A stretch of 43,298 bases of DNA from Crocinitomicaceae bacterium. Lineage in GTDB: Bacteria > Bacteroidota > Bacteroidia > Flavobacteriales_D > Crocinitomicaceae. Location: contig JABURP010000058.1 of the NCBI GenBank assembly GCA_014762645.1, positions 1-43,298 on the forward strand. The letters run 5' to 3'. Positions 17,374 through 26,297 of this stretch are shown here, piece by piece (the stretch's first letter is position 1; each line of letters starts with the position of its first letter). Both the position numbers and the translations under genes were made by a program. The notes beneath the pieces are model-generated. The model was given only the letters and a program-made list of their open reading frames with translations, did not search any database and was not told where the DNA came from.

Positions 17374-17997
17374 ATGAAGTATCTTCCCTACATAGGAATT
17401 TTAGTAATTGGTGTTGCCCTAGGTTACTTTTTGGGCAAGTCAAGTAATCGACCTGTGTTGGATGAGAGTGAGCCCAATACCCAATTAATCACACAAACCA
17501 TAACAGATACCGTAATTAAGACTGAAACCATAAAAGTACCGGTTGAGAATAAGGTTGAAAATGAGGATGTCGTGCTAAAGGACTCAGCTGTAAGTCGCAA
17601 GGATACTTTAATTGCGGAACAACCTGAAGATACATTAGGAGAAGAAAATATTTCCATCCGCACTGAAAAGATGATCGATCAAAAATGGATAGCAGTACAT
17701 GTGATAGAGGATTTTGAGAACAAGGATTCACTGATTAAAAAGGCACTTGGGATTGAAGATAAAATGCCCACAAAAATACTGGTTGAATTCTGGGAGTCAC
17801 CCCTCAACTTCACCGGGTACAAGCTTTCCAAATCAAAACTCGTCATGTACGGTATGTCAACCGGTGTTGACTACAAATTATACCGTCGAAAATCCGATTA
17901 TTTTTTATCTGCAGAAACTTTCTATTATTCGTTGAAAGAAACGGAAGAATTCTTGCCATATTTGGAGGTATCAAAAGACGTTGTATTTGATGATTGA
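17374..17997 (+). CDS. membrane-anchored protein of unknown function
   Basis: 207 residues that I do not recognise. One N-terminal TM helix (about 3-20, YLPYIGILVIGVALGYFLG) anchors a Thr/Glu/Val-rich linker (about 30-80) and a C-terminal globular part (about 95-207, with KLYRRKSDYFLSAETFYYSLK). The annotated frame begins at TTG 17356 inside the promoter, so the ATG at 17374 is preferred. Its end overlaps the dapF start by 8 bp, which suggests coupling with dapF and placement in a cell-wall operon. Confidence 0.75.
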   Translation: MKYLPYIGILVIGVALGYFLGKSSNRPVLDESEPNTQLITQTITDTVIKTETIKVPVENKVENEDVVLKDSAVSRKDTLIAEQPEDTLGEENISIRTEKMIDQKWIAVHVIEDFENKDSLIKKALGIEDKMPTKILVEFWESPLNFTGYKLSKSKLVMYGMSTGVDYKLYRRKSDYFLSAETFYYSLKETEEFLPYLEVSKDVVFDD

Positions 17998-18757
17998 ATT
18001 TTACAAGTACCACGGTACCGGAAATGACTTCATAATGATTGATAACCGACAGGGCCAATTTGCCGGTAATAAGGTAGATTTTGCTAAGAAGTGGTGTCAG
18101 AGAAGATTTGGAATTGGATCGGATGGAGTTATTTTTATTGAAAATGATCCGGAGGTAGATTTTTTAATGGATTTTTACAATCCGGATGGCAGCCAAAGTT
18201 TTTGCGGAAACGGATCAAGATGTTCGGTAGCCTTTGCAAGATATCTTGGAATTGTAGATGACAAAGCAAAATTCAAGGCTATTGACGGAATACATGAGGC
18301 ACATTTAGATAATGGGTTGTACTGTATTCATATGGGGGATGTTTCGGGTGTTGAACGAATTAACAAGGACTATTTTCTTCAGACAGGATCACCGCATTAC
18401 ATTTCTTATTGTGATGCTGAAGACAATAGAGATATCGTGGAATTTGGAAGGTCTATCCGTTACAACGACCGTTTTAAAGAAGAAGGAACGAATGTAAATT
18501 TGGTAGAAGTCACCGGAAAGAATAAAATTGATGTAAGGACCTACGAACGAGGAGTAGAAAATGAAACTTTTGCCTGTGGAACCGGCGTAACTGCTGCAGC
18601 CTTGAGTTATGGGCACCGTGAAGAAATGAATGATGGAGTTGTGGATGTGGTCGTAAAAGGTGGAAAACTTAAGGTTAAATTTCAACGAAAAAATGATAGT
18701 TTTTATGAAATTTGGCTAATCGGTCCGGCCGAATTTGTTTTTAAAGGAGTACTATAA
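17990..18757 (+). CDS. dapF: diaminopimelate epimerase
   Basis: 255 residues. DapF converts LL- to meso-diaminopimelate for lysine and peptidoglycan synthesis in the cytoplasm, using two Cys as acid and base. Both are present: C72 in SFCGNGSRC and C196 in FACGTGVTAAAL. The N-terminal FYKYHGTGNDF is diagnostic. An in-frame TTG lies nine bases upstream, but the ATG at 17990 gives the canonical N-terminus. It overlaps the preceding gene by 8 bp and shares one base with the next start (TAATG). Confidence 0.96.
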   Translation: MIEFYKYHGTGNDFIMIDNRQGQFAGNKVDFAKKWCQRRFGIGSDGVIFIENDPEVDFLMDFYNPDGSQSFCGNGSRCSVAFARYLGIVDDKAKFKAIDGIHEAHLDNGLYCIHMGDVSGVERINKDYFLQTGSPHYISYCDAEDNRDIVEFGRSIRYNDRFKEEGTNVNLVEVTGKNKIDVRTYERGVENETFACGTGVTAAALSYGHREEMNDGVVDVVVKGGKLKVKFQRKNDSFYEIWLIGPAEFVFKGVL

Positions 18758-19260
18758 TGGCAGAAATAAAAAATATTGAAGGAGGGATGTATGATCTGGA
18801 TGAAGGGAGTTATCTTATTTTGGTAAACCCTGAAAAGATTCCTCACCTTGTTTACCTTCAGGATGGCAGGTATTATTCCCTTACTTATAAAGGAATAGAG
18901 CTAGCATATTCCTTTTTTCCGTATTTGGAGAAACTGGTAAGGGCGCAAAAAAAGTTTATTGTCCTTGAGATGGATGTAATTGATAAAAGTCCGTTTCAGG
19001 TATTTTCAAAATACCTGGAAACCTATGAAGAGAGTACGTGTTTTTATCCGGTTAGAGATCTATTGGCTGAAGACAGTAAAGCAGATATGATCTTTGAGTT
19101 AATACCGGAACTCTACGATTTGGACGTTATTAAATCAGCCAGGCATTTTGGAATGGAAGACCTCATTGATAAGAACGGTAATTTCAAAATGTCGGAGTAC
19201 TCATTAGAAGAAATTAAATCCTATATAGCAAAGTTGAAGAGCAAATATGTTGAACGGTGA
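18757..19260 (+). CDS. conserved-looking cytoplasmic protein of unknown function
   Basis: 167 residues, no signal peptide or TM helix. It is rich in aromatic and acidic residues and I do not recognise a domain. The first half looks beta-rich (SYLILVNPEKIPHLVYLQDG), the second half helical (SLEEIKSYIAKLKSKY). Its ATG shares one base with the dapF stop and its end overlaps the GNAT gene by 14 bp, so it is firmly embedded in the dapF-mltG run. A link to cell-wall precursor metabolism is only suggested by this placement. Confidence 0.75.
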   Translation: MAEIKNIEGGMYDLDEGSYLILVNPEKIPHLVYLQDGRYYSLTYKGIELAYSFFPYLEKLVRAQKKFIVLEMDVIDKSPFQVFSKYLETYEESTCFYPVRDLLAEDSKADMIFELIPELYDLDVIKSARHFGMEDLIDKNGNFKMSEYSLEEIKSYIAKLKSKYVER

Positions 19261-19762
19261 AAGAGTAAGATTACGGCCTGTTGAACCTTGGGATGTAGAT
19301 AAGCTATTAGAGTGGGAAAATGATCATAAGAACTGGCGTGTGAGCAATACGCTTGTCCCTTTTTCCAAGGATTTGATCATGAAATACATTGAAAATGCCC
19401 AGGATATTTTTGCCGTAAAGCAAGTGCGTTTTATTATTACGCTAAGTGACAGTTTAAATGCCATAGGCTCGTTGGATATGTTTGATTTTTCTCCGGTTCA
19501 TCAGCGTGCTGGAGTGGGAATTCTTATAGAAAAGGAGCACCGGGGAAAAGGATATGCTTTGGAAGCGTTAGAACTGTTAGAAGAATACGCGCTAAATGTT
19601 GTAGGAATAAGAAATTTATACTGCAATATTCTTGAAGACAATGAGACCAGTCAAAAACTGTTTGAAAAAGCTGGGTACGTACAGGTAGGTAGAAAAGTCA
19701 AATGGTTTAATGACCGTGTAGACTGGTTAGATGAATTGATGTATCAAAAAGTGTTAGTGTGA
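19247..19762 (+). CDS. GNAT-family N-acetyltransferase (RimJ/RimL-like)
   Basis: 171 residues, a single GNAT domain. The opening RVRLRPVEPWDVDKLLEWEND and the acetyl-CoA loop EHRGKGYALEALELL are typical, as are the later NLYCNILEDNETSQKLFEKAGYVQVG residues. It transfers an acetyl group from acetyl-CoA to an amine; related proteins act on spermidine or protein N-termini, so the substrate is open. It overlaps both neighbours (14 bp and 4 bp), which argues for translational coupling. Confidence 0.88.
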   Translation: MLNGERVRLRPVEPWDVDKLLEWENDHKNWRVSNTLVPFSKDLIMKYIENAQDIFAVKQVRFIITLSDSLNAIGSLDMFDFSPVHQRAGVGILIEKEHRGKGYALEALELLEEYALNVVGIRNLYCNILEDNETSQKLFEKAGYVQVGRKVKWFNDRVDWLDELMYQKVLV

Positions 19763-20817
19763 GAAAGAAGATGGTTACGGTAGGGGTGCTCATGGTGCTC
19801 CTTGTGGTGGGTTTCATAGTGGTGAAGCCAATGTATGAGTTACATTATACTGCTATTGAAGGTCTGGCAGAGGATGAAGAAAAAGTAATCTATATCCAAA
19901 CAGGTGATAAGTTGGATGACATTGCTAATCTGGTAGCAGAACATGGCTTTGTAACTAAGAATAAGTTCCTGAAATATGCCAATAAGCTTGATTTTACAGA
20001 TGATAAGGTAGAGCCTGGAAAATATCGCGTTAAAGGAGGGATGAAGATAAAAGAACTCATTTATGCATTGAAAAATGGGAATCAGGAGGTTAAAGACACG
20101 CGTATCACATTTAATAACTGCAGAGATATTTACGAAATGGCAGGCAAAGTTGCTCCTGACATTGAGGCTGATTCTGCGGCAATTGTAAATCATATCATGA
20201 ATCCGGAAACCATCAATAAGTATGGTTTTAGAGAAGAAACAATTAGTGCCATGTTCTTACCAGATACCTACGAAGTAGGAGAGTGGGACATGACCGCAGA
20301 GGAATTCGTTCAATTTATGGCTGAAGAGTTTAAAGACTTTTGGGGAGATGAAGTTATTGGCAGGGGATCAAAACTGGTCGAACTTGATTTGACGCAATCC
20401 GAAGTATCTACCCTTGCATCTATTCTTGAAGCTGAGCAAGGTATTGTTCAACAGGAATGGCCCAAAATTGCTGGTTTATACCTTAACAGGGTGCGGGATA
20501 ACTGGAAATTACAATCAGACCCTACAGCAAAATTTTGCTGGGGTGATTCATTACGGGGAGTACAAAGATTACTGGATGTACACATGAAAATTGACTGCCC
20601 TTATAACACATATATTTATCCCGGATTACCGCCCGGCCCCATACGAATTCCTTCTAAAAAAGCAATTGACGCCATCTTGAATGCAGAGGATCACAATTAT
20701 TATTACATGTGTGCAGCACCGAATAACAGTGGCTTACACAATTTTGCAGAAACGTATAGCGAGCATAAAAGAAATGCTCGACTCTGGTGGAAATATGCTG
20801 ATGAGAGGGGGTATTAG
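19759..20817 (+). CDS. mltG: endolytic peptidoglycan transglycosylase MltG
   Basis: 352 residues. MltG cuts nascent glycan strands and sets their length at the inner membrane. One N-terminal TM helix (about 5-22) is followed by a LysM-like region and the YceG domain. The catalytic Glu should be E224 in ASILEAEQG. Family landmarks LQSDPTAKFCWG, CPYNTYIYPGLPPGPI and the late NFAETYSEHKRNAR are clear. The chosen start is a GTG that overlaps the GNAT stop by 4 bp (GTGA); an ATG at 19771 is the alternative. It ends the dapF-mltG run and faces the amine oxidase gene 5 bp away. Confidence 0.94.
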   Translation: MRKKMVTVGVLMVLLVVGFIVVKPMYELHYTAIEGLAEDEEKVIYIQTGDKLDDIANLVAEHGFVTKNKFLKYANKLDFTDDKVEPGKYRVKGGMKIKELIYALKNGNQEVKDTRITFNNCRDIYEMAGKVAPDIEADSAAIVNHIMNPETINKYGFREETISAMFLPDTYEVGEWDMTAEEFVQFMAEEFKDFWGDEVIGRGSKLVELDLTQSEVSTLASILEAEQGIVQQEWPKIAGLYLNRVRDNWKLQSDPTAKFCWGDSLRGVQRLLDVHMKIDCPYNTYIYPGLPPGPIRIPSKKAIDAILNAEDHNYYYMCAAPNNSGLHNFAETYSEHKRNARLWWKYADERGY

Positions 20818-20822
20818 TTAAA

Positions 20823-22160
20823 TTAATTGCCTTCCAGTATCTTCACAACTTTATCAAAACCTGTTTCCAATGCGCCATGCACGGTTTGGTGATGGCCACG
20901 TACGTTCATAGCTTCTCCGGCAAAATAAAGTTTCTGGTCAATATCCTTTGCTGCAACACTTCTGGCATTTCCAATTCCTATTGCTGAATAAGAGTACGCA
21001 CCCTTAATAAAGGGCATATTGGTGTAATCAATAACCAGTTTATCAAGAAAACTGGCCGAAGCTCTGCCATCATAGATTTCATCCAACTCTGCAAGTAACG
21101 CTTTGGCAATGGCTTCATCTGATCCCAGTTTACTCAGGCTTTTGGCTTGATCACCCATGGCAAAAGCAAGTAACACATTGTCCGTACCGTCCTTGCCTTC
21201 CTTATCATCTGCGTAAGCAGCACAAACTTTACCTCCGATTGTATTTCCCCGGTAAAAATGCTCACTGAATTTCAAAAATACTTTCATACCAGGACCCATT
21301 CCAATCTTCTTGAAAGCGGCTACTTTTTGTTCAGGAAGCACTGGATTAAAAGCAATTTCTGCGCTTTGTAGAATAGTAATGGGAACGGTTATAATTACCT
21401 TATCTGCTGTGTAAGTTTTTCCAGACGTATCTTCCACCTGAATTTTTTCTCCAGAGTAATCGATACTATCCACGGCTGTATTTAGTCTTATTTTATCTCC
21501 AATGGGTTGTGCAATTCCCTTGTTGATTACGTCCCAATAACTTTCACGGAATTTATAGTCCGTATTTCCTGAACTCCACTCATCTTCCTCAATACTCGTC
21601 CATTTTACAGATATTTTATCAGCATCTGCACCGTAAGAACCAGCCGTTGCCTGAACGATATACTGGTAATCATCTCCATAACCTTGTTTTTTCGCGTAAT
21701 CGGCAAAGGAAATGTCTTTCGCAAAGGAATCTCTGAAGATGGAAGTAACGTCACTAGGTGTTTGATCGGTTAGATTTCCATGAAAGAGAAAATACATATC
21801 CGATTTATCTTTCTTGAATTTAAAACCGTTCTTACGAGCCAAATCTGCGGCAATAGAACGTTTACCATGCAACCACTGCGCTCCCAGGTCAATTGTATGA
21901 TCTGCAAACCCTTCGTGCTTTCCCATTCTACCACCAATCCGGTCCGAAGCTTCAAGAATCTCAAAATCATACCCTCCGCGTTGAAGTGTATAACCCGCAT
22001 ATAATCCGGCTGCTCCAGCACCAATTATCAATACCTTACCTGAAAAATCAGACTTGGGAAGATCCGGATCATAACCATTAAATTGTGCAAATAGGGTTGG
22101 AGAAACGGCTAAACCAGTTGTAACCAGAGAAGATTGTTTGAGAAATTTGCGTCGGTTCAT
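20823..22160 (-). CDS. Tat-exported flavin monoamine oxidase family protein
   Basis: 445 residues. The N-terminus has a twin-arginine signal (NRRKFLKQSSL), so the folded, FAD-loaded enzyme should be exported. The FAD-binding motif is IGAGAAG (G47-x-G49-x2-G52), followed by EASDRIGGRMG. The C-terminal LYFAGEAMNVRGHHQTVHGALETG is the second FAD contact region of the amine oxidase family. It should oxidise an amine or amino acid to an imine with H2O2 production; the substrate is unknown. The symporter gene ends upstream with a 39-bp gap on the same strand, suggesting uptake and oxidation of related nitrogen compounds. Confidence 0.88.
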   Translation of the reverse strand: MNRRKFLKQSSLVTTGLAVSPTLFAQFNGYDPDLPKSDFSGKVLIIGAGAAGLYAGYTLQRGGYDFEILEASDRIGGRMGKHEGFADHTIDLGAQWLHGKRSIAADLARKNGFKFKKDKSDMYFLFHGNLTDQTPSDVTSIFRDSFAKDISFADYAKKQGYGDDYQYIVQATAGSYGADADKISVKWTSIEEDEWSSGNTDYKFRESYWDVINKGIAQPIGDKIRLNTAVDSIDYSGEKIQVEDTSGKTYTADKVIITVPITILQSAEIAFNPVLPEQKVAAFKKIGMGPGMKVFLKFSEHFYRGNTIGGKVCAAYADDKEGKDGTDNVLLAFAMGDQAKSLSKLGSDEAIAKALLAELDEIYDGRASASFLDKLVIDYTNMPFIKGAYSYSAIGIGNARSVAAKDIDQKLYFAGEAMNVRGHHQTVHGALETGFDKVVKILEGN

Positions 22161-22199
22161 TCGGATTAAATTGGAGTTTACGGATACAATATAGCGATT

Positions 22200-23540
22200 T
22201 CAGGAGGCTACAGGAGTATGTTCTTCCGTGTTTTTACCTCCCAGGCGTTCAAAGACAACACAAGCGGTAAGATCGCCGGTTACATTAATCGCTGTCCTGA
22301 ACATCCCCAGTATACGTTCCACTCCAATGATCATAACTATTCCTTCTGTTGGTATACCGGCCCCCTGAAGTACAGAGGCCAAAATGATGACACCTCCACC
22401 GGGAATGGCTGGTGTACCAATAGATGCAGCAATTATGGTTACCATAACAAGAATCAATGCGGCCATGTCCATTTCTATTCCGTAGGCCTGAACTATAAAT
22501 AGCGTGGATATTACCTGATATAAAGCCGTTCCGTCCATGTTAACCGTTGCGCCGATTGGTATAATGAAATTGCTGATGCTTTTTCGTACACCCAGGTTTT
22601 CTTGTGCAACTTTGATTGACAATGGCATTACCGCGGCTGAACTCGTTGTCGAAAATGCAAGCAACTGAACTTCCCTGATGGTCTTTAAAAAAGTAAAGGG
22701 ATTTTTCTTCGCAAGAATAAAGACAAAGGAGAGATAAAACATAAGTAAAATAGTGAGACCCAGAATTACTGTACCCACGTAAAGACCTACACTGGTTAGG
22801 CTGTCCAACCCTATAGTCGAAATGAGTTGAGCAACCAACCCAAAGACGGCAAACGGCACCAGTTTCATGGCCCATTTCACAACTATCATGCATATCTCTT
22901 GTATGGCGGAAATGCCTTTGCTCACCGGTCCGTATTGTTTGTCGTTGAGTTGGGTCATGGCAAGACCGATAATGATAGAGAAGATGACAATGGCGAGCAT
23001 TTCACCGCTCACCATGCTGGCAAGTGGATTTTCAGGAAGTAAATCTGAAATTGCCTTTGGTATATCCTGGAAGGGTGAAACTTGTGGTTCTGATGTAGTG
23101 GGTAATGCCGGAGCTGTATTTTCGGGTAATAATCCGGAAAAGTGCTTCCCCGGCTGGATTAAATTTGTGAGAATAACGCCAATAGTAACCGCAAGTGCTG
23201 TGGTGATTACAAAATAGATGGTCAAACCACCGCCTACCTTTTTGAGTTGATCTCCACTGGCGCTAATCAATCCACTGATTATACTTGTTACGATCAATGG
23301 AATCATGATCATTTGAACGAGCTTAAGAAATAATTTTCCAGGTAAAGCCAGCCAGTTTCCAATATTTTCACTCAATGATTGCGATACAATTTCGTTTGCA
23401 GGGCTCAGGAGTAACCCGGCACCAACTCCTAATACTAGAGCGACTAGAACACGCATCCACAACTTGGCCTCAATGAGTTGTTGTAAGTAAGCAGACAAGT
23501 GCTTAATACTGAAAAGAATATTATTGTTTTCCGAATTCAC
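22200..23540 (-). CDS. dicarboxylate/amino acid:cation symporter (SLC1/DctA-GltP family)
   Basis: 446 residues. The family couples uptake of glutamate, aspartate, neutral amino acids or C4-dicarboxylates to Na+ or H+. Key family motifs are present: the Ser-rich hairpin STTSSAAVMPLS, the TM7 motif NMDGTALYQ (equivalent to NMDGT) and the second hairpin GTPAIPGGG. About eight TM segments plus two re-entrant loops are expected. The reading frame starts with GTG at 23540; no ATG lies before the first TM helix. A -7 element ends 4 nt upstream of that GTG. Substrate specificity cannot be settled by eye. Confidence 0.92.
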   Translation of the reverse strand: MNSENNNILFSIKHLSAYLQQLIEAKLWMRVLVALVLGVGAGLLLSPANEIVSQSLSENIGNWLALPGKLFLKLVQMIMIPLIVTSIISGLISASGDQLKKVGGGLTIYFVITTALAVTIGVILTNLIQPGKHFSGLLPENTAPALPTTSEPQVSPFQDIPKAISDLLPENPLASMVSGEMLAIVIFSIIIGLAMTQLNDKQYGPVSKGISAIQEICMIVVKWAMKLVPFAVFGLVAQLISTIGLDSLTSVGLYVGTVILGLTILLMFYLSFVFILAKKNPFTFLKTIREVQLLAFSTTSSAAVMPLSIKVAQENLGVRKSISNFIIPIGATVNMDGTALYQVISTLFIVQAYGIEMDMAALILVMVTIIAASIGTPAIPGGGVIILASVLQGAGIPTEGIVMIIGVERILGMFRTAINVTGDLTACVVFERLGGKNTEEHTPVAS

Positions 23541-23544
23541 ACTG

Positions 23545-23552
23545 CAAAACTA
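23545..23552 (-). promoter_or_regulatory. predicted -7 element (TAGTTTTG) of the SLC1 symporter gene
   Basis: The minus strand reads TAGTTTTG, a TAnnTTTG match, ending 4 nt before the GTG start at 23540. The nearest upstream TTG leaves a 26-bp spacer, longer than usual. If used, the mRNA would be leaderless or nearly so. Confidence 0.4.
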
Positions 23553-23634
23553 ATTTTATTCGTGTTGATTAGTGGTGACAAAGATCAACATGGTCACTGT
23601 GATTCTTCAGCCTTTGTGGAAATTGCACAACTTG

Positions 23635-24129
23635 CTACGTCACTTCAAAATTGTCATCCAGTATTTCTGAGTCAGTTTTCTGCTTATTCTGATTCGATTT
23701 ATAACTCTGAATCAGAAAAACAATACTAAAAACACACATCAAAACAGCACCAATGAAATAAACGAGCCCTCCTTCGTCAAAGGAAATGTGTCTGGGGCTG
23801 GCTAGAATAAGAAAGTCGTACAAAATCCCCAGAATTATCAGTGTAAGTCCCAATATGCCCAGTGACCGTGTGATACTTGTCTTTACCCGGATTATATTCA
23901 CAATGTTCAGGTAGATAAAGAAACTGAGAAAGAGCAACATGATCATAGCCGCCTTAGTGGTAATTGCTCCAATTGAATCACCAGAACTGTGCATGTAATT
24001 ACCATCTGGATCAGGAAAAGAAGCCATAATTTCTCTGTACCTCGCCTGATCTGTGAGCTTCATCAAATATATAATAACCGGCATCCATATTACCGATAAT
24101 ACAATGCCGGTTATGTTATTAATTTTCAA
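23635..24129 (-). CDS. small membrane protein, about four TM helices, unknown function
   Basis: 164 residues, no family recognised. Hydrophobic segments lie at about 6-22, 58-80, 88-108 and 120-140, with a polar tail rich in Lys, Gln and Asp (KSNQNKQKTDSEILDDN). The frame opens at a TTG (24129) six bases after the dipeptidyl-peptidase III stop codon, and the first ATG in frame lies inside the first TM helix, so the TTG is likely the start. It is probably the second gene of the peptidase unit. Confidence 0.65.
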   Translation of the reverse strand: MKINNITGIVLSVIWMPVIIYLMKLTDQARYREIMASFPDPDGNYMHSSGDSIGAITTKAAMIMLLFLSFFIYLNIVNIIRVKTSITRSLGILGLTLIILGILYDFLILASPRHISFDEGGLVYFIGAVLMCVFSIVFLIQSYKSNQNKQKTDSEILDDNFEVT

Positions 24130-24135
24130 TTGACC

Positions 24136-26181
24136 TTATTTAGAAAGGAAACCGTATCTCTCCGAATAGTTGAGCATTTGCTCAGGGAAAGAGTTAGGCT
24201 GAGAAATCTCGATATCAGTGATCTCTCCATTATCATCCATTACAGGAGTCAGAATTGGATTGACAAAACCATTGTACGGAGGAATACCAAGCTTTTCAGC
24301 TCTGTCCAGTACTTCTTTGTGAAGATCCTGATCTACTTTTACACCATAATTTTCAACCAAAGCTTTACCGGCTTCATAATCTCCTTCAGACTTAATACGC
24401 TGGATTTCTTTAAGTAAATCACCAAAAATCGTTCTTAACTTTTGGTAGTCGTGGATTTCAAAGTACGTTTTACCGTCTCTTTGAACTTTCTCAATAACAT
24501 TATCAGGTTGACCTTTTTCAAAGGCCCACGAAGCTACTAATTGTCTGTTTCTCATGTGAGCTTCTTCAATATCTGCACCAGGCTCTAATCTCCTCAACTG
24601 TACCATCATTCCATTTCTGATATAATCATCATACTCAGCTCTACCAACATCCGTTGATTCAATCAGGCCAAGATCAACCAGTTTTTCATCCAGTAGAAAA
24701 TATAAGGCTACAAGGTCAGCTCGCGCTTCCTCAAGTGTGGATGAATAATTCTTAAGTGTTTCTTTAGGCGTTCCAATACCATCATTTATTCTACCTGAAG
24801 CATGGCCGATAACTTCGTGCATGGCCGTGTGCATTTTAGATCCAATCTTACCGTATTTCTTAGCACGATCAATTTCTTCCTTATCGTGTGCGAATTCATC
24901 TAAAATACCATCTCCTCCGGCTTCATTGTACGCCTGAACTATATTTCCTAAACTCACAGATTTTGAACCGTGTTCAGCACGAATCCAGTTTGAATTCGGA
25001 AGGTTCACACCTATCGGAGTTGCAGGAGAAGCATCTCCTGATTCACCGGCAACGTTTACTACCTTATATGATACTCCAACAACATTTGGTTTTTTATGTT
25101 CATCCATAATTGGAGAATTATCTTCAAACCACTGAGCATTGTCTGCCAATACTTTCATACGTGCCGAAGCTTCAAAGTCATTTACCTGTACAATGGATTC
25201 ATAAGAACCTCTCATACCTTTAGGGTCACCATAAACTTCAACAAACCCCTGGATGTAATCAATATCTCCTTTTGTAGCTTGTGACCAGGCAATATTAAAT
25301 TCAGACCAGGTTTGTAGATCACCGGTTTCATAATACTTGATCAATAGTCCAAGAGCATCTCCCTGCGCTTTGTTTTCAGCAACGCCTTGTGCTAACTTAA
25401 GCCATTTAACAACTTCAACAATTGCATCATTGTACATGCCACCTACTTTCCAGACATTTTCAACAATTTCACCGTTTTCATTTTTTACTAGTTGCGAGTT
25501 CAAACCAAATTCAACGGGGTGTTTTCCCGCATTGGCCATTCTGTCCGCATAAAAGGCATCTACATCTTCTTCTGTCACATCCGGTCCGTAAAAATTCGTG
25601 GCAGATGAAAGAATTAAATCTTTACTGGCATCAAGGCTTACACGCTTTTTGTCCGCTTCCGGATCAAACATAATATCCACAATCTCCGCATCTAATTCAG
25701 TGTTGGTTTCTTTCAGTAATGTCTCAAAATAGTCCCTTGAAAATTGCGGTATAAACTTGTCCATTGAGTAATGGTGGTGAATTCCGTTGGAGAACCAGAC
25801 GCGCTTTAAATAAACTTCAAAGTTGTTCCATTCCACAGAGGATTTATCTCCTTCATAGTTAGCGTAAATATTTTCCAGGGCATTCCTGATGGCTAAATTA
25901 TGTCGGTAATTTTGGTCCCAGATAATATCTCTACCAGATAGACCTGCTTCATATAGATAATACACCAATTTCTTTTGTTGCAGGCTGAGCTTGTCAAATC
26001 CTGGTATCTCATACTGTAGGATTTGTAGGTCCGCAAATACGTTACCATCATTCTTTTGTTTTATGAACTCACCAGCTGTTGAGTCGGTAGTGTTGTTCTC
26101 TCCATCTGCAGAGCCACCACATGAACTCAGAATAAAAACAGACGAAACAAATAAAATGGATAATAACCTCAAAGACTTCAT
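24136..26181 (-). CDS. dipeptidyl-peptidase III family (M49) lipoprotein
   Basis: 681 residues, close to the bacterial DPP III of Bacteroides. The family releases dipeptides from peptide N-termini with one zinc ion. The zinc motif is HEVIGH (H455, E456, H460) and the downstream EEARAD supplies the next ligand (E484 or E485). Many such proteins are mislabelled dihydrofolate reductase in databases; nothing here resembles that enzyme. A lipoprotein signal ends in LSSC (C21), with a following Gly-rich acidic linker, so the enzyme should sit in the envelope rather than the cytosol. A small membrane protein gene follows within 6 bp. The 116 bp upstream, shared with the divergent FG-GAP gene, shows no exact promoter match. 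Confidence 0.9.
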   Translation of the reverse strand: MKSLRLLSILFVSSVFILSSCGGSADGENNTTDSTAGEFIKQKNDGNVFADLQILQYEIPGFDKLSLQQKKLVYYLYEAGLSGRDIIWDQNYRHNLAIRNALENIYANYEGDKSSVEWNNFEVYLKRVWFSNGIHHHYSMDKFIPQFSRDYFETLLKETNTELDAEIVDIMFDPEADKKRVSLDASKDLILSSATNFYGPDVTEEDVDAFYADRMANAGKHPVEFGLNSQLVKNENGEIVENVWKVGGMYNDAIVEVVKWLKLAQGVAENKAQGDALGLLIKYYETGDLQTWSEFNIAWSQATKGDIDYIQGFVEVYGDPKGMRGSYESIVQVNDFEASARMKVLADNAQWFEDNSPIMDEHKKPNVVGVSYKVVNVAGESGDASPATPIGVNLPNSNWIRAEHGSKSVSLGNIVQAYNEAGGDGILDEFAHDKEEIDRAKKYGKIGSKMHTAMHEVIGHASGRINDGIGTPKETLKNYSSTLEEARADLVALYFLLDEKLVDLGLIESTDVGRAEYDDYIRNGMMVQLRRLEPGADIEEAHMRNRQLVASWAFEKGQPDNVIEKVQRDGKTYFEIHDYQKLRTIFGDLLKEIQRIKSEGDYEAGKALVENYGVKVDQDLHKEVLDRAEKLGIPPYNGFVNPILTPVMDDNGEITDIEISQPNSFPEQMLNYSERYGFLSK

Positions 26182-26297
26182 ATATAGATTTTAAATTAAA
26201 GGAGCCTAAAAATAAGAATACTTTCTGTTTATTCAACTATTTGAATTTTCTTTACGTTTCGATATTTACAGACGGATAAAAAATAGACAGATTTAAT

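Noticed and set aside
24136-26181. Dihydrofolate reductase label often given to this family
   Set aside because: The protein has the M49 zinc motif HEVIGH and EEARAD and no DHFR features.
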